Shown here: positions 17,255-26,591 of the stretch, one piece after another
Position numbering within the stretch: position 1 is the stretch's first letter
How the letters are laid out: each line of letters opens with the position of its first letter
Source of the DNA: an uncultured Prevotellaceae bacterium
GTDB lineage: Bacteria > Bacteroidota > Bacteroidia > Bacteroidales > Bacteroidaceae
Assembly (NCBI GenBank): GCA_902770635.1
Contig: CACXTX010000001.1
Coordinates: forward strand, 1 to 64,000
Length of the DNA: 64,000 nt
Direction: 5' to 3'
Notes under the pieces: model-generated
Told to the model about the DNA's origin: nothing
What the model saw: the letters and a program-made list of their open reading frames with translations, nothing else
Databases searched by the model: none
Translations under genes and position numbers: made by a program

Positions 17255-17274
17255 CAAGCAAAATACCTATTACT

Positions 17275-18954
17275 ATGTTACAGATACGCTGCAAGAACAA
17301 CAACGTGACCAAGAGTTTCCCTGAAGGAACCTCCCTGTTGGACGTCTATCAGGAGTTTGCCGACGAGATTAAACTGCCCTACCCCGTAGTCTCTGCCAAA
17401 GTAAACAATGCCTCGGAAGGTCTGAAGTTCAGGCTTTTCCAGAACCGCGACGTAGAATTTCTGGATGCCCGCGAGGGCAGTGGCCATCATGTCTATGTAC
17501 GTTCGCTGTGCTTCCTTCTCTACAAGGCCACCCAGGATATCTTCCCCGGTTCGAAACTTTTCATTGAGCACACCATATCGCGTGGTTATTACTGTAACTT
17601 CAAGAAGAAGAACAATGAACCACTCGCCGAGGGTGATGTAGAGCGCCTCAGCCAACGCATGACGGAGATTGTGGGACTTGACATGCCCTTCCGTCGTAAC
17701 GAGGCAACCAACGAAGAAGCCATCCGCGTATTTGCCGAACGTGGCTTTTACGACAAGGTAAAACTGCTGGAGACCAGTGGACAAATCTACAGCGACTACT
17801 ACACTTTGGGCGACACCGCCGACTACTACTATGGTCCGCTGGTGCCCTCGGCAGGCTATCTGAAAGTATTCGGCCTGGAGCCCTACCACGACGGAATGCT
17901 GCTACGTGTACCCGACTGGAACGACCCCACCCGTCTGGCAGAGAAGGTGGATATGCCCAAGACCTACGAGATGTTCCGCGAAAAGACACGTTGGGACATC
18001 ATCATGCGCCTGTCCAATGCAGGCGACGTAAACAAGGCCATCCTCAAGGGGCATGCCTCCGAATTGATACAGGTCAGCGAGGCCCTGCAGGAGAAGAGGA
18101 TTGTACAGATAGCCGAGGAGATAGACCGTCGCTACCATGCAGAGGAGAACCCCATCCGTCTGGTACTTATCACAGGTCCCTCGTCGTCTGGTAAGACCAC
18201 GTTTTGCAAGCGTCTGAGCGTACAGCTGTTGGCTTGCGGTCTGCGCCCCCTGTCGTTCTCTACCGACGACTATTTCGTGAATCGTGTGGACACCCCGTTG
18301 CTGCCGAATGGCGACTACGACTTCGACAATATCGAGACTGTTGACTACCGTCTGATGGAAGACCACCTGACACGCCTGATGAATGGCGAACGTGTGGAGA
18401 TTCCTGAATACAACTTCTCCACGGGAAAGCGCGAGTGGAACGGCAAGAAGCTCAAGCTGGCAGGCGACACGGTGCTCATCATCGAAGGCATTCATGCGCT
18501 GAACCCCCTGTTGACACAGAAGATAGACGACAGTCTGAAATACAAGATATACATCTCGGCACTGACCAGCGTCTCGCTCGATGACCACAACTGGATACCT
18601 ACTCGCGACAACCGACTATTACGCCGTATCATCCGCGACTACAACAAGGGAGCCTTTACGGCCCAGCAGACGATAGCCCAGTGGAAGAATGTCTGTGAGG
18701 CCGAGGACAAATGGATATTTCCCTATCAAGAACGGGCCGATGCCATGTTCAACTCGGCGCTGAACATCGAGTTTGCCGTGCTTCGCACCCATGCCGAGAT
18801 CATCCTTTCCTCCGTACCTCGTAACTGTCCGGAGTACTCCGAGGCCCATCGTCTCTTGAAGTTCATCCACTACTTCCTGCCCGTCAGCGACAAAGAAATT
18901 CCACCCACAAGCATCATGCGCGAGTTCGTGGGTGGAAGTAGCTTTAAGTATTAA
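17275..18954 (+). CDS. TGS-domain nucleoside (uridine-like) kinase
   Basis: 559 residues from ATG 17275; the long open frame upstream is antisense to menB and is not coding. Residues 1-70 look like a TGS domain ([18 protein letters not shown]). Residues 75-200 resemble the threonyl-tRNA-synthetase second additional domain ([11 protein letters not shown] and following). The C-terminal half is a uridine-kinase-type P-loop NTPase: [38 protein letters not shown]. This fusion is widespread in Bacteroidetes and Firmicutes; its true substrate is not settled, but phosphorylation of a nucleoside is likely. Short leader after the -7 box at 17247. Confidence 0.85.
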   Translation: MLQIRCKNNNVTKSFPEGTSLLDVYQEFADEIKLPYPVVSAKVNNASEGLKFRLFQNRDVEFLDAREGSGHHVYVRSLCFLLYKATQDIFPGSKLFIEHTISRGYYCNFKKKNNEPLAEGDVERLSQRMTEIVGLDMPFRRNEATNEEAIRVFAERGFYDKVKLLETSGQIYSDYYTLGDTADYYYGPLVPSAGYLKVFGLEPYHDGMLLRVPDWNDPTRLAEKVDMPKTYEMFREKTRWDIIMRLSNAGDVNKAILKGHASELIQVSEALQEKRIVQIAEEIDRRYHAEENPIRLVLITGPSSSGKTTFCKRLSVQLLACGLRPLSFSTDDYFVNRVDTPLLPNGDYDFDNIETVDYRLMEDHLTRLMNGERVEIPEYNFSTGKREWNGKKLKLAGDTVLIIEGIHALNPLLTQKIDDSLKYKIYISALTSVSLDDHNWIPTRDNRLLRRIIRDYNKGAFTAQQTIAQWKNVCEAEDKWIFPYQERADAMFNSALNIEFAVLRTHAEIILSSVPRNCPEYSEAHRLLKFIHYFLPVSDKEIPPTSIMREFVGGSSFKY

Positions 18955-18967
18955 ATGAAGCGATAAG

Positions 18968-20992
18968 TTATTTTTCTTTTTCTTCTTTTATCTTTGCTTC
19001 GTAAGTGAAATCATTGTCAGTACCGCCTGTACCGTTTGTCTGGTGCCAACGGATGGTGAAGTTCGTGGTGATGCCACCTTCTTGAGCAGCAGCTTTCAGA
19101 ATGCTGGTGTTCTTGTCGAAGATATCCTTCGACTTAGCAAACCAGGTACTGATCTCGTCCGTATTATCGGCTTTTTCGTGCTTCTCCTTTTGGGTGGCGA
19201 AGGTATTGTTGTTCCAGAAATACTGTGGCAGCTTTTGTGCCAGATAAGCCTCTGCCTTCGTATTGGTGGGCTCTATGGTCATTGCCCACTCCTGCTTGAA
19301 GCGTGGAGGACAGTTGATAGGCGACTTGAAATTATGCTCACTAGGTGTGGGGAAATATACCTCATGACAACTCCAGGCAGACTCATAATAGGACATCCAT
19401 TTATCTACCGACTTGAAACGGGTGTTGAGTGTCACGGTGGAAGCATTACTCTGTACCTGCCATACCCAAGCATGCTCTACAGTACAGGTCTTGACGGAAA
19501 TGTCCTTCAAGCCACTGTGCTTGGCGGTTCTGACAGTATTGAATTCGGCAATGGGATTGGCTGCCAAGTAATTAAATGACAACTTTCCATCGCTTGTGCT
19601 GGCAGTCACTGTGAGTTTCAGGTCAGGACTAAACCTAGACACAGAAGTGCCAAAGGTGCAACTTCCTGAAAGTTGCCCTATAGGACCATTCCCGTTGGCA
19701 CCAACGCTAGCGCCTAGCGTGTACGAGAACGACTCGGCAACGGTTTCACCGCCTGATGTGCTATTCTTTGGTGTATAAGATGGCAACTCCGCTTTGATGT
19801 TATCCAAACTGCATTCTATATTCAGTTCGCTCATAAAAGGACCAAATAGTCTTTTCTCCAACTCTTGATACCAGGGCATTTTACTCTTATGAAGCTGCCA
19901 GTAATCACATTTAACGGGATTGTACCATTCACGCGCCTCAGAGGGTCCGCATTCCAGTTTGTCGTTCTCAGCAGTAACGCTAAGCTTTACGCAGTAGAAG
20001 TCACACTTCTTTTCTTCAGAATAGGCCGTCCAAATGTCATAGCGCAACTTGATAGGATGGTTCCAAATGCGGGTAGCGCCCGACTCTGAGGTGAAAGAGA
20101 CCTTGTTGTTGGTACCATCCAGAATAATGGTCTGTGCTTTGGTCAGCGACTGTAATGCAACATTCTCACCAGCTCTATGGGCAATCATGGCACGAACCTG
20201 GGCTGCCTCGTCCACCGTGGTCTCTGGCTCGTCACTATTCAGCCATTCTGCCAGGTTGTCGGCTTTTTGACCGAAATAGTTGTCGTCCATGTTGTTGGGA
20301 ACCTCTATTTCAATGGGATAGATATCAAATTCACCCTCCTTGTCTGCTTTCTCCACCTCCACATTCATGGTCTGCGTGGTGGCAACACCCTCACGATCGT
20401 TCATGCTGGCATAGAGGGTTTGTGCACGAAGGGCGATAATCTCGTAGCGGTCTTTCACATCGCCTTCTATCAGACCTTCAAACGGGTTTGAATCGCCCCA
20501 GTCAATGATGCGCTGAATAGCTTCTATAGGGAGGTTTTCAAATACTATCTCTGCTGCCTGGGAATTGGTACTAACGGTTTCGGAAACTTTTTTGCAGAAG
20601 GCATCTAACTCATCGAGAATAGGTTCGGTAAAAACGACGGTGCCATCTTTTGCCAATACACGGACGATGTTCAGATAGTCATCACTGGACAGCGACTTAA
20701 TCTGCGAGGAGGGCATTATCACCACTCCAAGGTTCTGGTCTGTCAACTCAGCCTTCTTCGTGGCGCGGGCTACTACTGCCTTGCCTTCACCCGTATAGGT
20801 GGCATTGAAAACGTAAGTAGGGCGCTGGATGATCGTTGATAACTGGTCCTCAGTAGAATATTGAGGAAGATCTACATAAGTACTTTCTTCGTCGGAAGTT
20901 GCGGAGTTGTCTTCCTTCGTACATGAGGAAAACATGAGGCTACCGGTCAGCATAACGGCCATCGCCCCAAATAGATACTGTTTAAACTTCAT
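18968..20992 (-). CDS. Large lipoprotein of unknown function, possible beta-pore-forming fold
   Basis: 674 residues from ATG 20992, which gives a lipoprotein signal (MKFKQYLFGAMAVML ... MFSSCTKEDN); a promoter (minus TACCTTTG, plus-strand 21019-21026) lies just upstream. The N-terminal third is helical and mixed. The C-terminal 300 residues are beta-rich, with alternating Gly/Ser strands (SFSYTLGASVGANGNGPIG, LSGSCTFGTSVSR), a long hydrophilic loop, WVWQVQSNASTVTLNTRF, and PPRFKQEWAMTIEP near the end. That layout reminds me of leukocidin/haemolysin-type folds, but no diagnostic motif settles it. I do not otherwise recognise the family. Confidence 0.55.
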   Translation of the reverse strand: MKFKQYLFGAMAVMLTGSLMFSSCTKEDNSATSDEESTYVDLPQYSTEDQLSTIIQRPTYVFNATYTGEGKAVVARATKKAELTDQNLGVVIMPSSQIKSLSSDDYLNIVRVLAKDGTVVFTEPILDELDAFCKKVSETVSTNSQAAEIVFENLPIEAIQRIIDWGDSNPFEGLIEGDVKDRYEIIALRAQTLYASMNDREGVATTQTMNVEVEKADKEGEFDIYPIEIEVPNNMDDNYFGQKADNLAEWLNSDEPETTVDEAAQVRAMIAHRAGENVALQSLTKAQTIILDGTNNKVSFTSESGATRIWNHPIKLRYDIWTAYSEEKKCDFYCVKLSVTAENDKLECGPSEAREWYNPVKCDYWQLHKSKMPWYQELEKRLFGPFMSELNIECSLDNIKAELPSYTPKNSTSGGETVAESFSYTLGASVGANGNGPIGQLSGSCTFGTSVSRFSPDLKLTVTASTSDGKLSFNYLAANPIAEFNTVRTAKHSGLKDISVKTCTVEHAWVWQVQSNASTVTLNTRFKSVDKWMSYYESAWSCHEVYFPTPSEHNFKSPINCPPRFKQEWAMTIEPTNTKAEAYLAQKLPQYFWNNNTFATQKEKHEKADNTDEISTWFAKSKDIFDKNTSILKAAAQEGGITTNFTIRWHQTNGTGGTDNDFTYEAKIKEEKEK

Positions 20993-21018
20993 ATCAATAA
21001 TGTTTAAATTTCCGACTA

Positions 21019-21026
21019 CAAAGGTA
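21019..21026 (-). promoter_or_regulatory. -7 box of the large lipoprotein gene
   Basis: Minus strand TACCTTTG, 27 nt before the start codon at 20992. Confidence 0.6.
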
Positions 21027-21189
21027 AGGAAATTCTGGAAAGTATTGGCAGAACATCTTAATTTTAACAATTCCATCACACAAAGAAATACCAATCGAAA
21101 GATTTCCCCCTTTTTCTTTGTCGTTTCAAAAACTATCCCTATCTTTGCCGTGTAAAAAGCAAAAATGGATAAGTTTGAGTCTTAGTGAG

Positions 21190-22092
21190 ATGAAACAGTT
21201 ATATCATGCAGTAGCCTTTCTGGTCGTAGCCATCTGGGGCAGCACCTTCGTCTTCACGAAAATGTTATTGCTCAGCGGCCTCTCCCCTGCTCAGATTTTC
21301 ACCCTACGTTTCATTATTGCCTATATCCTGCTGTTAGCCTACGAGTTGATTGTCAAGCACGCCAAATTCAGGCTTTTCTGTGTCTCACTGAAAGACGAAC
21401 TGATGATGGCTCTGCTGGGTCTGACGGGAGGCTCGATGTATTTCCTGACGGAAAATGCTGCGATGCTCTATACCACAGCCACCAACACGTCGCTCATCGT
21501 CTGTACTTGTCCGCTTTTCGCCATGTTGCTCATAGGATTGGTCTTTCGGCAAAGCGAGCATTTCACGAAGATGCAGGTGGCAGGCTCGTTGATGGCTTGT
21601 GCAGGAATGGCAGCCGTCGTGATGAATGGTCATTTCGTGCTCCACCTTTCACCTTTGGGCGACCTGCTGGCTTTTTCCGCCTGCCTATGCTGGGCCGTTT
21701 ACTCCCTGCTGATGAAGCCAGCCTCCATGTATTACGGCACCCTGCTGATTACCCGTAAGGTCTTCTTTTACGGACTCCTGACCATCATCCCCTACTATTG
21801 GTTTGTGCCTGGCTTCCCCTCTTTCGATGTCATCTTCAGCCATCAGATCATTTGGAGCATCCTCTTCCTGGGTGTCGTTGCCTCCATGCTTTGTTTCATC
21901 CTCTGGAACTGGGTCATCCGCAAACTCGGAGCTGTCGTTGCCACCAACTGGGTCTATTTCAACCCTGTCACCACCATTATCTTTGCCTGGTGGCTACTCA
22001 ACGAGCAGATTACCCCCTGGTTCCTCCTCGGCACCGTCCTCATCCTTTCAGGCATGTATCTTTGCAGCCGCACATCCACAACAAATCACTGA
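21190..22092 (+). CDS. EamA/DMT family transporter
   Basis: 300 residues from ATG 21190. About ten hydrophobic segments in two EamA repeats: the first starts with AVAFLVVAIWGSTFVFTKML; the second with PLGDLLAFSACLCWAVYSLL and ends with VIRKLGAVVATNWVYFNPV. The family exports small metabolites across the inner membrane; the substrate cannot be told from sequence. The -7 box TATCTTTG is at 21140-21147. A seven-codon open frame (MDKFES) in the leader is noted but not called a gene. Confidence 0.88.
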   Translation: MKQLYHAVAFLVVAIWGSTFVFTKMLLLSGLSPAQIFTLRFIIAYILLLAYELIVKHAKFRLFCVSLKDELMMALLGLTGGSMYFLTENAAMLYTTATNTSLIVCTCPLFAMLLIGLVFRQSEHFTKMQVAGSLMACAGMAAVVMNGHFVLHLSPLGDLLAFSACLCWAVYSLLMKPASMYYGTLLITRKVFFYGLLTIIPYYWFVPGFPSFDVIFSHQIIWSILFLGVVASMLCFILWNWVIRKLGAVVATNWVYFNPVTTIIFAWWLLNEQITPWFLLGTVLILSGMYLCSRTSTTNH

Positions 22093-22196
22093 TTTTTGAA
22101 AATATTACAGTTCTTTTCTTCATCCTTCCCATTATTTTTATTATCTTTGCACAAAGATTTTAAACAAACAGGCAAAAACACTAAACCTATAAGATT

Positions 22197-23264
22197 ATGA
22201 AACAATTATTTTCGTCACGCATGATGCGTATTTCTATGGTTATCGTATTGGCACTCGGTTCCTCTATAGAATCGAATGCCCAGTTTGGTGGACTACTGAA
22301 CGCTGCTAAGCGGAAAGCCAGCAAAGCCATCAGTGACAAAGTGAGCAACACAACCAGTAAAGCATCGGAGGGCTCAGTTGTCAGTCTGTACTATGCCAGT
22401 GGCAATCCGATGGGAGAATGGAACCCCAGTACACGCCAGTACACTCAGATGGCCAAGGTAGGCAATGAGTACAAACGGGGGCATGTTTACACTTTCGAAA
22501 AAGACGGATCTGTAACAGTTGACAACGGACGCCGTATTGGTGAGATTCTGGAAGACGGCACGATGAATACTGCCCAGACGCAGAACATCAAGTTTAATGC
22601 GCAGACTGGCGAGGTAACCCGCAACGGAGAATGGTATGGTAAAATGGGCGATGACAACGGCTTGTACCTCTTCAACGACAAGATGGGGTGGTCCAATAAT
22701 CCTATGGACAAACAGATACAGGCATTCATCCTCTTTAACCTCATTGCCGACAACGAGCTGCTCGATAAGTATAAGCAGAAATATGACGAGAAAGTGAAAT
22801 TCAACAACGAGATGCGCCAGCAGCAGATAGCCAACGCCAAGGCCGATGCAGCCTCACGCACCGTAGCTGCTCCCGTAACGAACGCCAAGGCCGATGCAGC
22901 AGCCTCACGCACCGGAGGTGCTTCCGTAACGTTGTGGAAGGGTGGCAGTGTCGCAGGCGAAATTCGTAGCAACAACCAAGTATGGATTAGTGGCTCTAAT
23001 CGAGGCAAGATTGAGAGCAACGGCGATATCTGGGTAGGCGGCAGCGTAGCTGGTCAGATTCTCTCCAATGGCGACATCAGGAAAGGTGGTTCCATCATTG
23101 GCAAGGTAGATGGAGGCAGGGTATGGCAGAACGGCTCCGTCATTGGTGAGATCCGCCAGAATGGTGATGTCGTAAAGAACGGTTCGGTGATAGGTCGTGC
23201 TGAGGGAATGAAAGATGCCCGTGCCGTTGCCGTTGTATTCTTCTATGGCTTCTTCAATCTTTAA
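22197..23264 (+). CDS. Secreted protein with C-terminal beta-solenoid-like repeats
   Basis: 355 residues. A signal peptide precedes AQFGGLLNAAKRKASKAISDKVSN. A central region with YYASGNPMGEWNPSTRQYTQ and NGEWYGKMGDDNG follows. Then comes a duplicated linker (NAKADAASRTVAAPVT / NAKADAAASRTGGASVT). The last 110 residues hold six repeats of about 16 residues with the pattern G-S-V-x-G-x-I-x-x-N-G-x-V/I-W, for example GGSVAGQILSNGDIRK and NGSVIGEIRQNGDVVK. This spacing suggests a beta-solenoid like bactofilin, but exported. The -7 box TATCTTTG is at 22142-22149. Function unknown. Confidence 0.7.
   Translation: MKQLFSSRMMRISMVIVLALGSSIESNAQFGGLLNAAKRKASKAISDKVSNTTSKASEGSVVSLYYASGNPMGEWNPSTRQYTQMAKVGNEYKRGHVYTFEKDGSVTVDNGRRIGEILEDGTMNTAQTQNIKFNAQTGEVTRNGEWYGKMGDDNGLYLFNDKMGWSNNPMDKQIQAFILFNLIADNELLDKYKQKYDEKVKFNNEMRQQQIANAKADAASRTVAAPVTNAKADAAASRTGGASVTLWKGGSVAGEIRSNNQVWISGSNRGKIESNGDIWVGGSVAGQILSNGDIRKGGSIIGKVDGGRVWQNGSVIGEIRQNGDVVKNGSVIGRAEGMKDARAVAVVFFYGFFNL
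22834..22931 (+). repeat. Internal tandem duplication in the solenoid protein gene
   Basis: Two copies of about 48 bp encode NAKADAASRTVAAPVT and NAKADAAASRTGGASVT. The second has one extra Ala codon. Confidence 0.8.
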
Positions 23265-23296
23265 TTCTCATTCTATTTCAGCGTTTCACAAAAAGT

Positions 23297-23494
23297 CTAT
23301 CGAATGACTTTTTTACCATTTTGGATATAAAGAGTGTGAGCAGGTAGCGATTCCAGACGGCGGCCCAGCAGGTCGTAGTACTGTCCCACGGTCTTGGACT
23401 ACTCGCTGAGCGGTTGACGCACGGACGACGGACCCTCGGGATTGACTATCTTCTCATACTCAGCACGGGCTTTCTGGAGCTGCTCCTGTATGAA
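23297..23494 (-). pseudogene. Decayed C-terminal end of a type IX-secreted protein
   Basis: Read on the minus strand the frame gives IQEQLQKARAEYEKIVNPEG, then PSSVRQPLSE, an in-frame TAG, then SKTVGQYYDLLGRRLESLPA and HTLYIQNGKKVIR with a TAG stop. The last part is the Prevotella-type sorting end (YDLxGRRL...YIxNGKKV). A TAA closes the frame upstream and no start exists. It is the tail of a lost exported protein beside menD. Confidence 0.8.
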
Positions 23495-23497
23495 TTA

Positions 23498-23552
23498 GCG
23501 TGGGGTATTCCACAATAAGCGTAGGTTATTGGAAAATAAGCGGGGGTTATTG
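23498..23552 (+). repeat. 21-bp-period repeat, AATAAnnnnGGGTTATT type
   Basis: Units (t)GGGGTATTCCAC, AATAAGCGTAGGTTATTGGA(A) and AATAAGCGGGGGTTATTGTG. The same family occurs on the opposite strand at 56965-57023. Here it fills the gap between the pseudogene remnant and the menD stop. Confidence 0.75.
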
Positions 23553-23567
23553 TGACACAGGGGGGCT

Positions 23568-25154
23568 TCATGACAATGAATGGTAATAAGTATGTAAGGC
23601 AGTCTGGTCATCAACGGGATTGGTGAAGACTTCGAGCAACACGGGGGTATCGCTATCTTTATTTAATAAGGTGGCGATGCCCTTTTGCATTTCCTCCATG
23701 TTCGTAGCTTTGAGATAGGTCACATGATTCTGCTGGCAGATTCCCTCGGCAGAGGTATGGTGCGCTGCAGCAACGAGCTTATCGCGGGCAGGGCTTTGCT
23801 CCAGTCCTGGCAGCATATTGAAGATGCCGCCCCTGCCGTTATTCAACAACAGGATGCGCAGGTTGCCGCGAAGGTTCTGGTTCCACAGGGCATTCTGGTC
23901 GTAGAAGAAGCTGAGGTCGCCGATAACGCAGAACACCTTGTCGTCCGTAACGCAGGAGAAACCTGCTGCTGTGCTGAGCGAGCCCTCGATGCCATTGACA
24001 CCCCGATTGCAGAACACGGGATGCTCGGCGTAGATATTTGCCAGACGGATGGCGCTACTGTTAGCGTAATGAGAGGAACATTGAACATTGACCATTGAAC
24101 ATTGAACATTGACCATTGAACATTGACCATTGAACATTGAGCATTGGGATTCGAAGTACTTCACGGCAGCCATCTGGGAATAGACAGGTTGGTAGGCTAC
24201 GGCTTGTGAATGGATGCGACGGACAAGTTCGTCCCACATCTGAACAAAGGGATGCGGCTGGTCTTCCAACAGGAAACGGATATGGTCAGCCACCACCTCA
24301 CCATCGCCTACAATGACATGAGTCAGATTCATGAACGTATCGTTCACTTCGCCCGTCTCATTGACCACCCATGTCTCCTTGGCCATGCGCAGAAAACGTT
24401 TCAAGCGTTTGCTGACAATAGAGCCTCCAATATATAGCACGAGATCAGGAACATAGCGCTCGTCGTCCTGCACCAAGAGCACAGCCTCGTCAAGATGCGG
24501 ATTCAAAGGCTGACCCGTAATCAGCATCGGACGCTTGGACTGCATGAACATACGACCCAGATGAGCCAGCGTAGTGGGCTGGATGTCTGCTGGCAGACAC
24601 TCTATCTTACGCTCCTTGGGCAACGCTGAGACAGAGAAGTCGAAGAGGGGTTCGGTAATGGGGACATTGATGTGTACTGGGGCGTGGCGCACCATCAGGG
24701 CCTCGTTCACGAGCCGGTTGCAATACCAACGCGTGTTGTCATCATGAGGCTCAGGCAGGGAGACCGCCTTGCGGACAAAACGTCCGAGGGCATCAGGCTG
24801 AGGCAGGGTCTGTCCGTCCAACTGGTCTATCCACTGCTGGGGACGGTCTGCCGAGATGACGACAAGGGGGATATGCTGATAATAAGCCTCAGCCACAGCA
24901 GGAGCGAGATTGAGCAAGGCAGTACCACTGGTGACACAGACGGCAATGGGTTCACGAAGGCACTGGCTCATGCCCAAGGCATAGAAGCCTGCACTCCGCT
25001 CGTCGGTAACGGGATAGCACTGGATGTCAGGACACTCGTTGAGGTTATGCACAATGGGTGCATTGCGACTGCCTGGACAAACCACCGCATGACGGATGCC
25101 ATGAGCCACGAGCAGAGCCGTCAGTATGTTGACGTTTTCTTTATTGCTATACAT
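23568..25154 (-). CDS. menD: 2-Succinyl-5-enolpyruvyl-6-hydroxy-3-cyclohexene-1-carboxylate synthase
   Basis: 528 residues from ATG 25154 (MYSNKENVN), overlapping the menF stop by 8 nt. A ThDP enzyme: N-terminal GIRHAVVCPGSRNAPIV, HIPLVVISADRPQQWIDQLDG, and C-terminal cofactor motif VIGDLSFFYDQNALWN. It joins isochorismate and 2-oxoglutarate, committing chorismate to menaquinone. Between the central and C-terminal domains an insert rich in C-S-M-(F/V)-N repeats is encoded by a 70-nt heptamer array (24078-24147). The frame is intact, so the enzyme is probably active. Confidence 0.93.
   Translation of the reverse strand: MYSNKENVNILTALLVAHGIRHAVVCPGSRNAPIVHNLNECPDIQCYPVTDERSAGFYALGMSQCLREPIAVCVTSGTALLNLAPAVAEAYYQHIPLVVISADRPQQWIDQLDGQTLPQPDALGRFVRKAVSLPEPHDDNTRWYCNRLVNEALMVRHAPVHINVPITEPLFDFSVSALPKERKIECLPADIQPTTLAHLGRMFMQSKRPMLITGQPLNPHLDEAVLLVQDDERYVPDLVLYIGGSIVSKRLKRFLRMAKETWVVNETGEVNDTFMNLTHVIVGDGEVVADHIRFLLEDQPHPFVQMWDELVRRIHSQAVAYQPVYSQMAAVKYFESQCSMFNGQCSMVNVQCSMVNVQCSSHYANSSAIRLANIYAEHPVFCNRGVNGIEGSLSTAAGFSCVTDDKVFCVIGDLSFFYDQNALWNQNLRGNLRILLLNNGRGGIFNMLPGLEQSPARDKLVAAAHHTSAEGICQQNHVTYLKATNMEEMQKGIATLLNKDSDTPVLLEVFTNPVDDQTALHTYYHSLS
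24078..24147 (-). repeat. Ten-unit heptamer array inside menD
   Basis: On the plus strand ten consecutive 7-mers of ACATTGA or CCATTGA, with a last unit GCATTGG: 70 nt. It is translated as repeated Cys-Ser-Met-Val-Asn-type residues between ESQ and SSHYANSSAIRL. Confidence 0.92.
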
Positions 25155-26181
25155 TATTATATATGATATGACGCATGGTGTCAAGTTTCGTTTCCGTTTC
25201 CTGCCACTCCTGTTCCTCCACACTGTCCTTCAGCAGTCCACCACCGGCATAGAGGCGATAAGCATCGCTGAACAGCTGCATACAACGCAGGGTGACAAAA
25301 AGGTTGGTCTGCCCATTCAAGAACAGCGAGCCCATGAAACCACTGTAATAGGAGCGGTCGTGATGCTCGTGCTGCAAGATGAAGCGGAAAGAGGCCTGCT
25401 TGGGAAGTCCGCAGACAGCGGGTGTGGGATGAAGTGCATGCAACAGGGCACCCACAGATGTATGGTCAGGCAACGAGAAACGGAAATCGCTGCGAAGATG
25501 AGCCAGATGGCCCGCACGAGCCGTACGAGGACCTTCCTCCGTAAAATCGTGGGTGAACTGTTCCAGCTGATGAGTGATGTAGGTGGCAACAAAACGCTGT
25601 TCCTGGATATTCTTGTCGCTCCAACGCAGGTCGTCCTCGTATTTCATGGTACCAGCCAGCGCTATGGTCTGCCACTGGTGCCCATCGCCAGCCAAGAGAA
25701 TCTCCGGAGTCGAAACCAGCCAGAGCCCGCTCTGAGGTGTATAGACCAGGGTTATCATCATTCTGGGATAATGGTCACAGGCACGCTGAAACAACTGCAT
25801 CGGCGTTTCTTCACCCGTCCGCGGAATGACAATGCTGCGCGAGAGAACCAACTTCTGGAAGTCGCCATTACACAGGTGGGCATGGAAATTGGCAAAGTCC
25901 AGATGATAGTCTGTATTGATATTGGTTTCCAACCTGTCCAAGACATCAAATTCCTTCAGTTCCTCCAGGTTGTCCAGCGTTTCCAGGTTCTCCACCACCC
26001 TATCCGCCCTGATCAACAAGATAGGATGCTCTGCCGATGGTGCAAACGGAGCCATGACAAAGCCCTGCTGACCAGTCAGTTCATGACAGGACGAGAACTC
26101 CTTCGGCTCTCCCTCGGTCTGCACCACCAACGTACATTTTTTCTCGTACGGCAGACGGAACAAAGCAAAACTGTTCATCAT
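25147..26181 (-). CDS. menF: Isochorismate synthase
   Basis: 344 residues, chorismate-binding enzyme. Motifs are QKLVLSRSIVIPR, GLWLVSTPEILLAGDG, TIALAGTMKYEDD (catalytic region) and LLHALHPTPAVCGLP. It isomerises chorismate to isochorismate and starts the menaquinone branch. Its ATG overlaps the thioesterase stop by 4 nt and its stop overlaps the menD start by 8 nt, so the group is translationally coupled. Confidence 0.92.
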   Translation of the reverse strand: MMNSFALFRLPYEKKCTLVVQTEGEPKEFSSCHELTGQQGFVMAPFAPSAEHPILLIRADRVVENLETLDNLEELKEFDVLDRLETNINTDYHLDFANFHAHLCNGDFQKLVLSRSIVIPRTGEETPMQLFQRACDHYPRMMITLVYTPQSGLWLVSTPEILLAGDGHQWQTIALAGTMKYEDDLRWSDKNIQEQRFVATYITHQLEQFTHDFTEEGPRTARAGHLAHLRSDFRFSLPDHTSVGALLHALHPTPAVCGLPKQASFRFILQHEHHDRSYYSGFMGSLFLNGQTNLFVTLRCMQLFSDAYRLYAGGGLLKDSVEEQEWQETETKLDTMRHIIYNNV

Positions 26182-26591
26182 TTCCTTTGACGGATAATAA
26201 AGTTAGTCACTCTGACCGTGGAAATCAAGTTGTCTGCACTATCCTTGATGTCCACCTGCCAGACATGTAACATCCTGCCTTTGTGCTGCAACCGCCCATA
26301 GGCCGTCACGGTGTCGCCTTCACCCACAGCCTTCACATGGCTGCCACTCACCTCAATGCCCACACAGGCACAACCAGGACATAGCGACGAAGAACCCACA
26401 CCTGCCAGATTCTCTGCCAGTGCCAACGAGGCACCGCCACTGAGGAATCCAAAGGGCTGTCTGTTACGCTCGTCAACTTTCATCTTAGCCATACAAGTAT
26501 CGTCCTCGGGTGTGGAAATAAACTCCATCCCGAGGGCTGTACTTAAATTGGGCTTAGCATCTATGATTGCCTTTATCTTTTCTACATTCAT
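26178..26591 (-). CDS. Hotdog-fold thioesterase, probable DHNA-CoA thioesterase
   Basis: 137 residues, PaaI-like hotdog fold with RQPFGFLSGGASLALAENLAGVGSS (central helix with catalytic Glu) and GIEVSGSHVKAVGEGDTVTA. Menaquinone synthesis needs hydrolysis of 1,4-dihydroxy-2-naphthoyl-CoA, and this gene sits between the ROK gene and menF with 4-nt overlaps on both sides. The DHNA-CoA assignment is therefore inferred from context; other acyl-CoA substrates are possible. Confidence 0.8.
   Translation of the reverse strand: MNVEKIKAIIDAKPNLSTALGMEFISTPEDDTCMAKMKVDERNRQPFGFLSGGASLALAENLAGVGSSSLCPGCACVGIEVSGSHVKAVGEGDTVTAYGRLQHKGRMLHVWQVDIKDSADNLISTVRVTNFIIRQRK

Noticed and set aside
16456..17274. 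Long N-terminal extension of the nucleoside kinase open frame
   Set aside because: It runs antisense to menB. The promoter and the TGS domain start at 17247-17275, and the extension has no family similarity.
24078..24147. CRISPR-like array
   Set aside because: Units of 7 bp follow each other without spacers, and no cas genes are in the window.
25126..26190. 354-residue plus-strand open frame
   Set aside because: Exact antisense shadow of menF, with no recognisable protein pattern.
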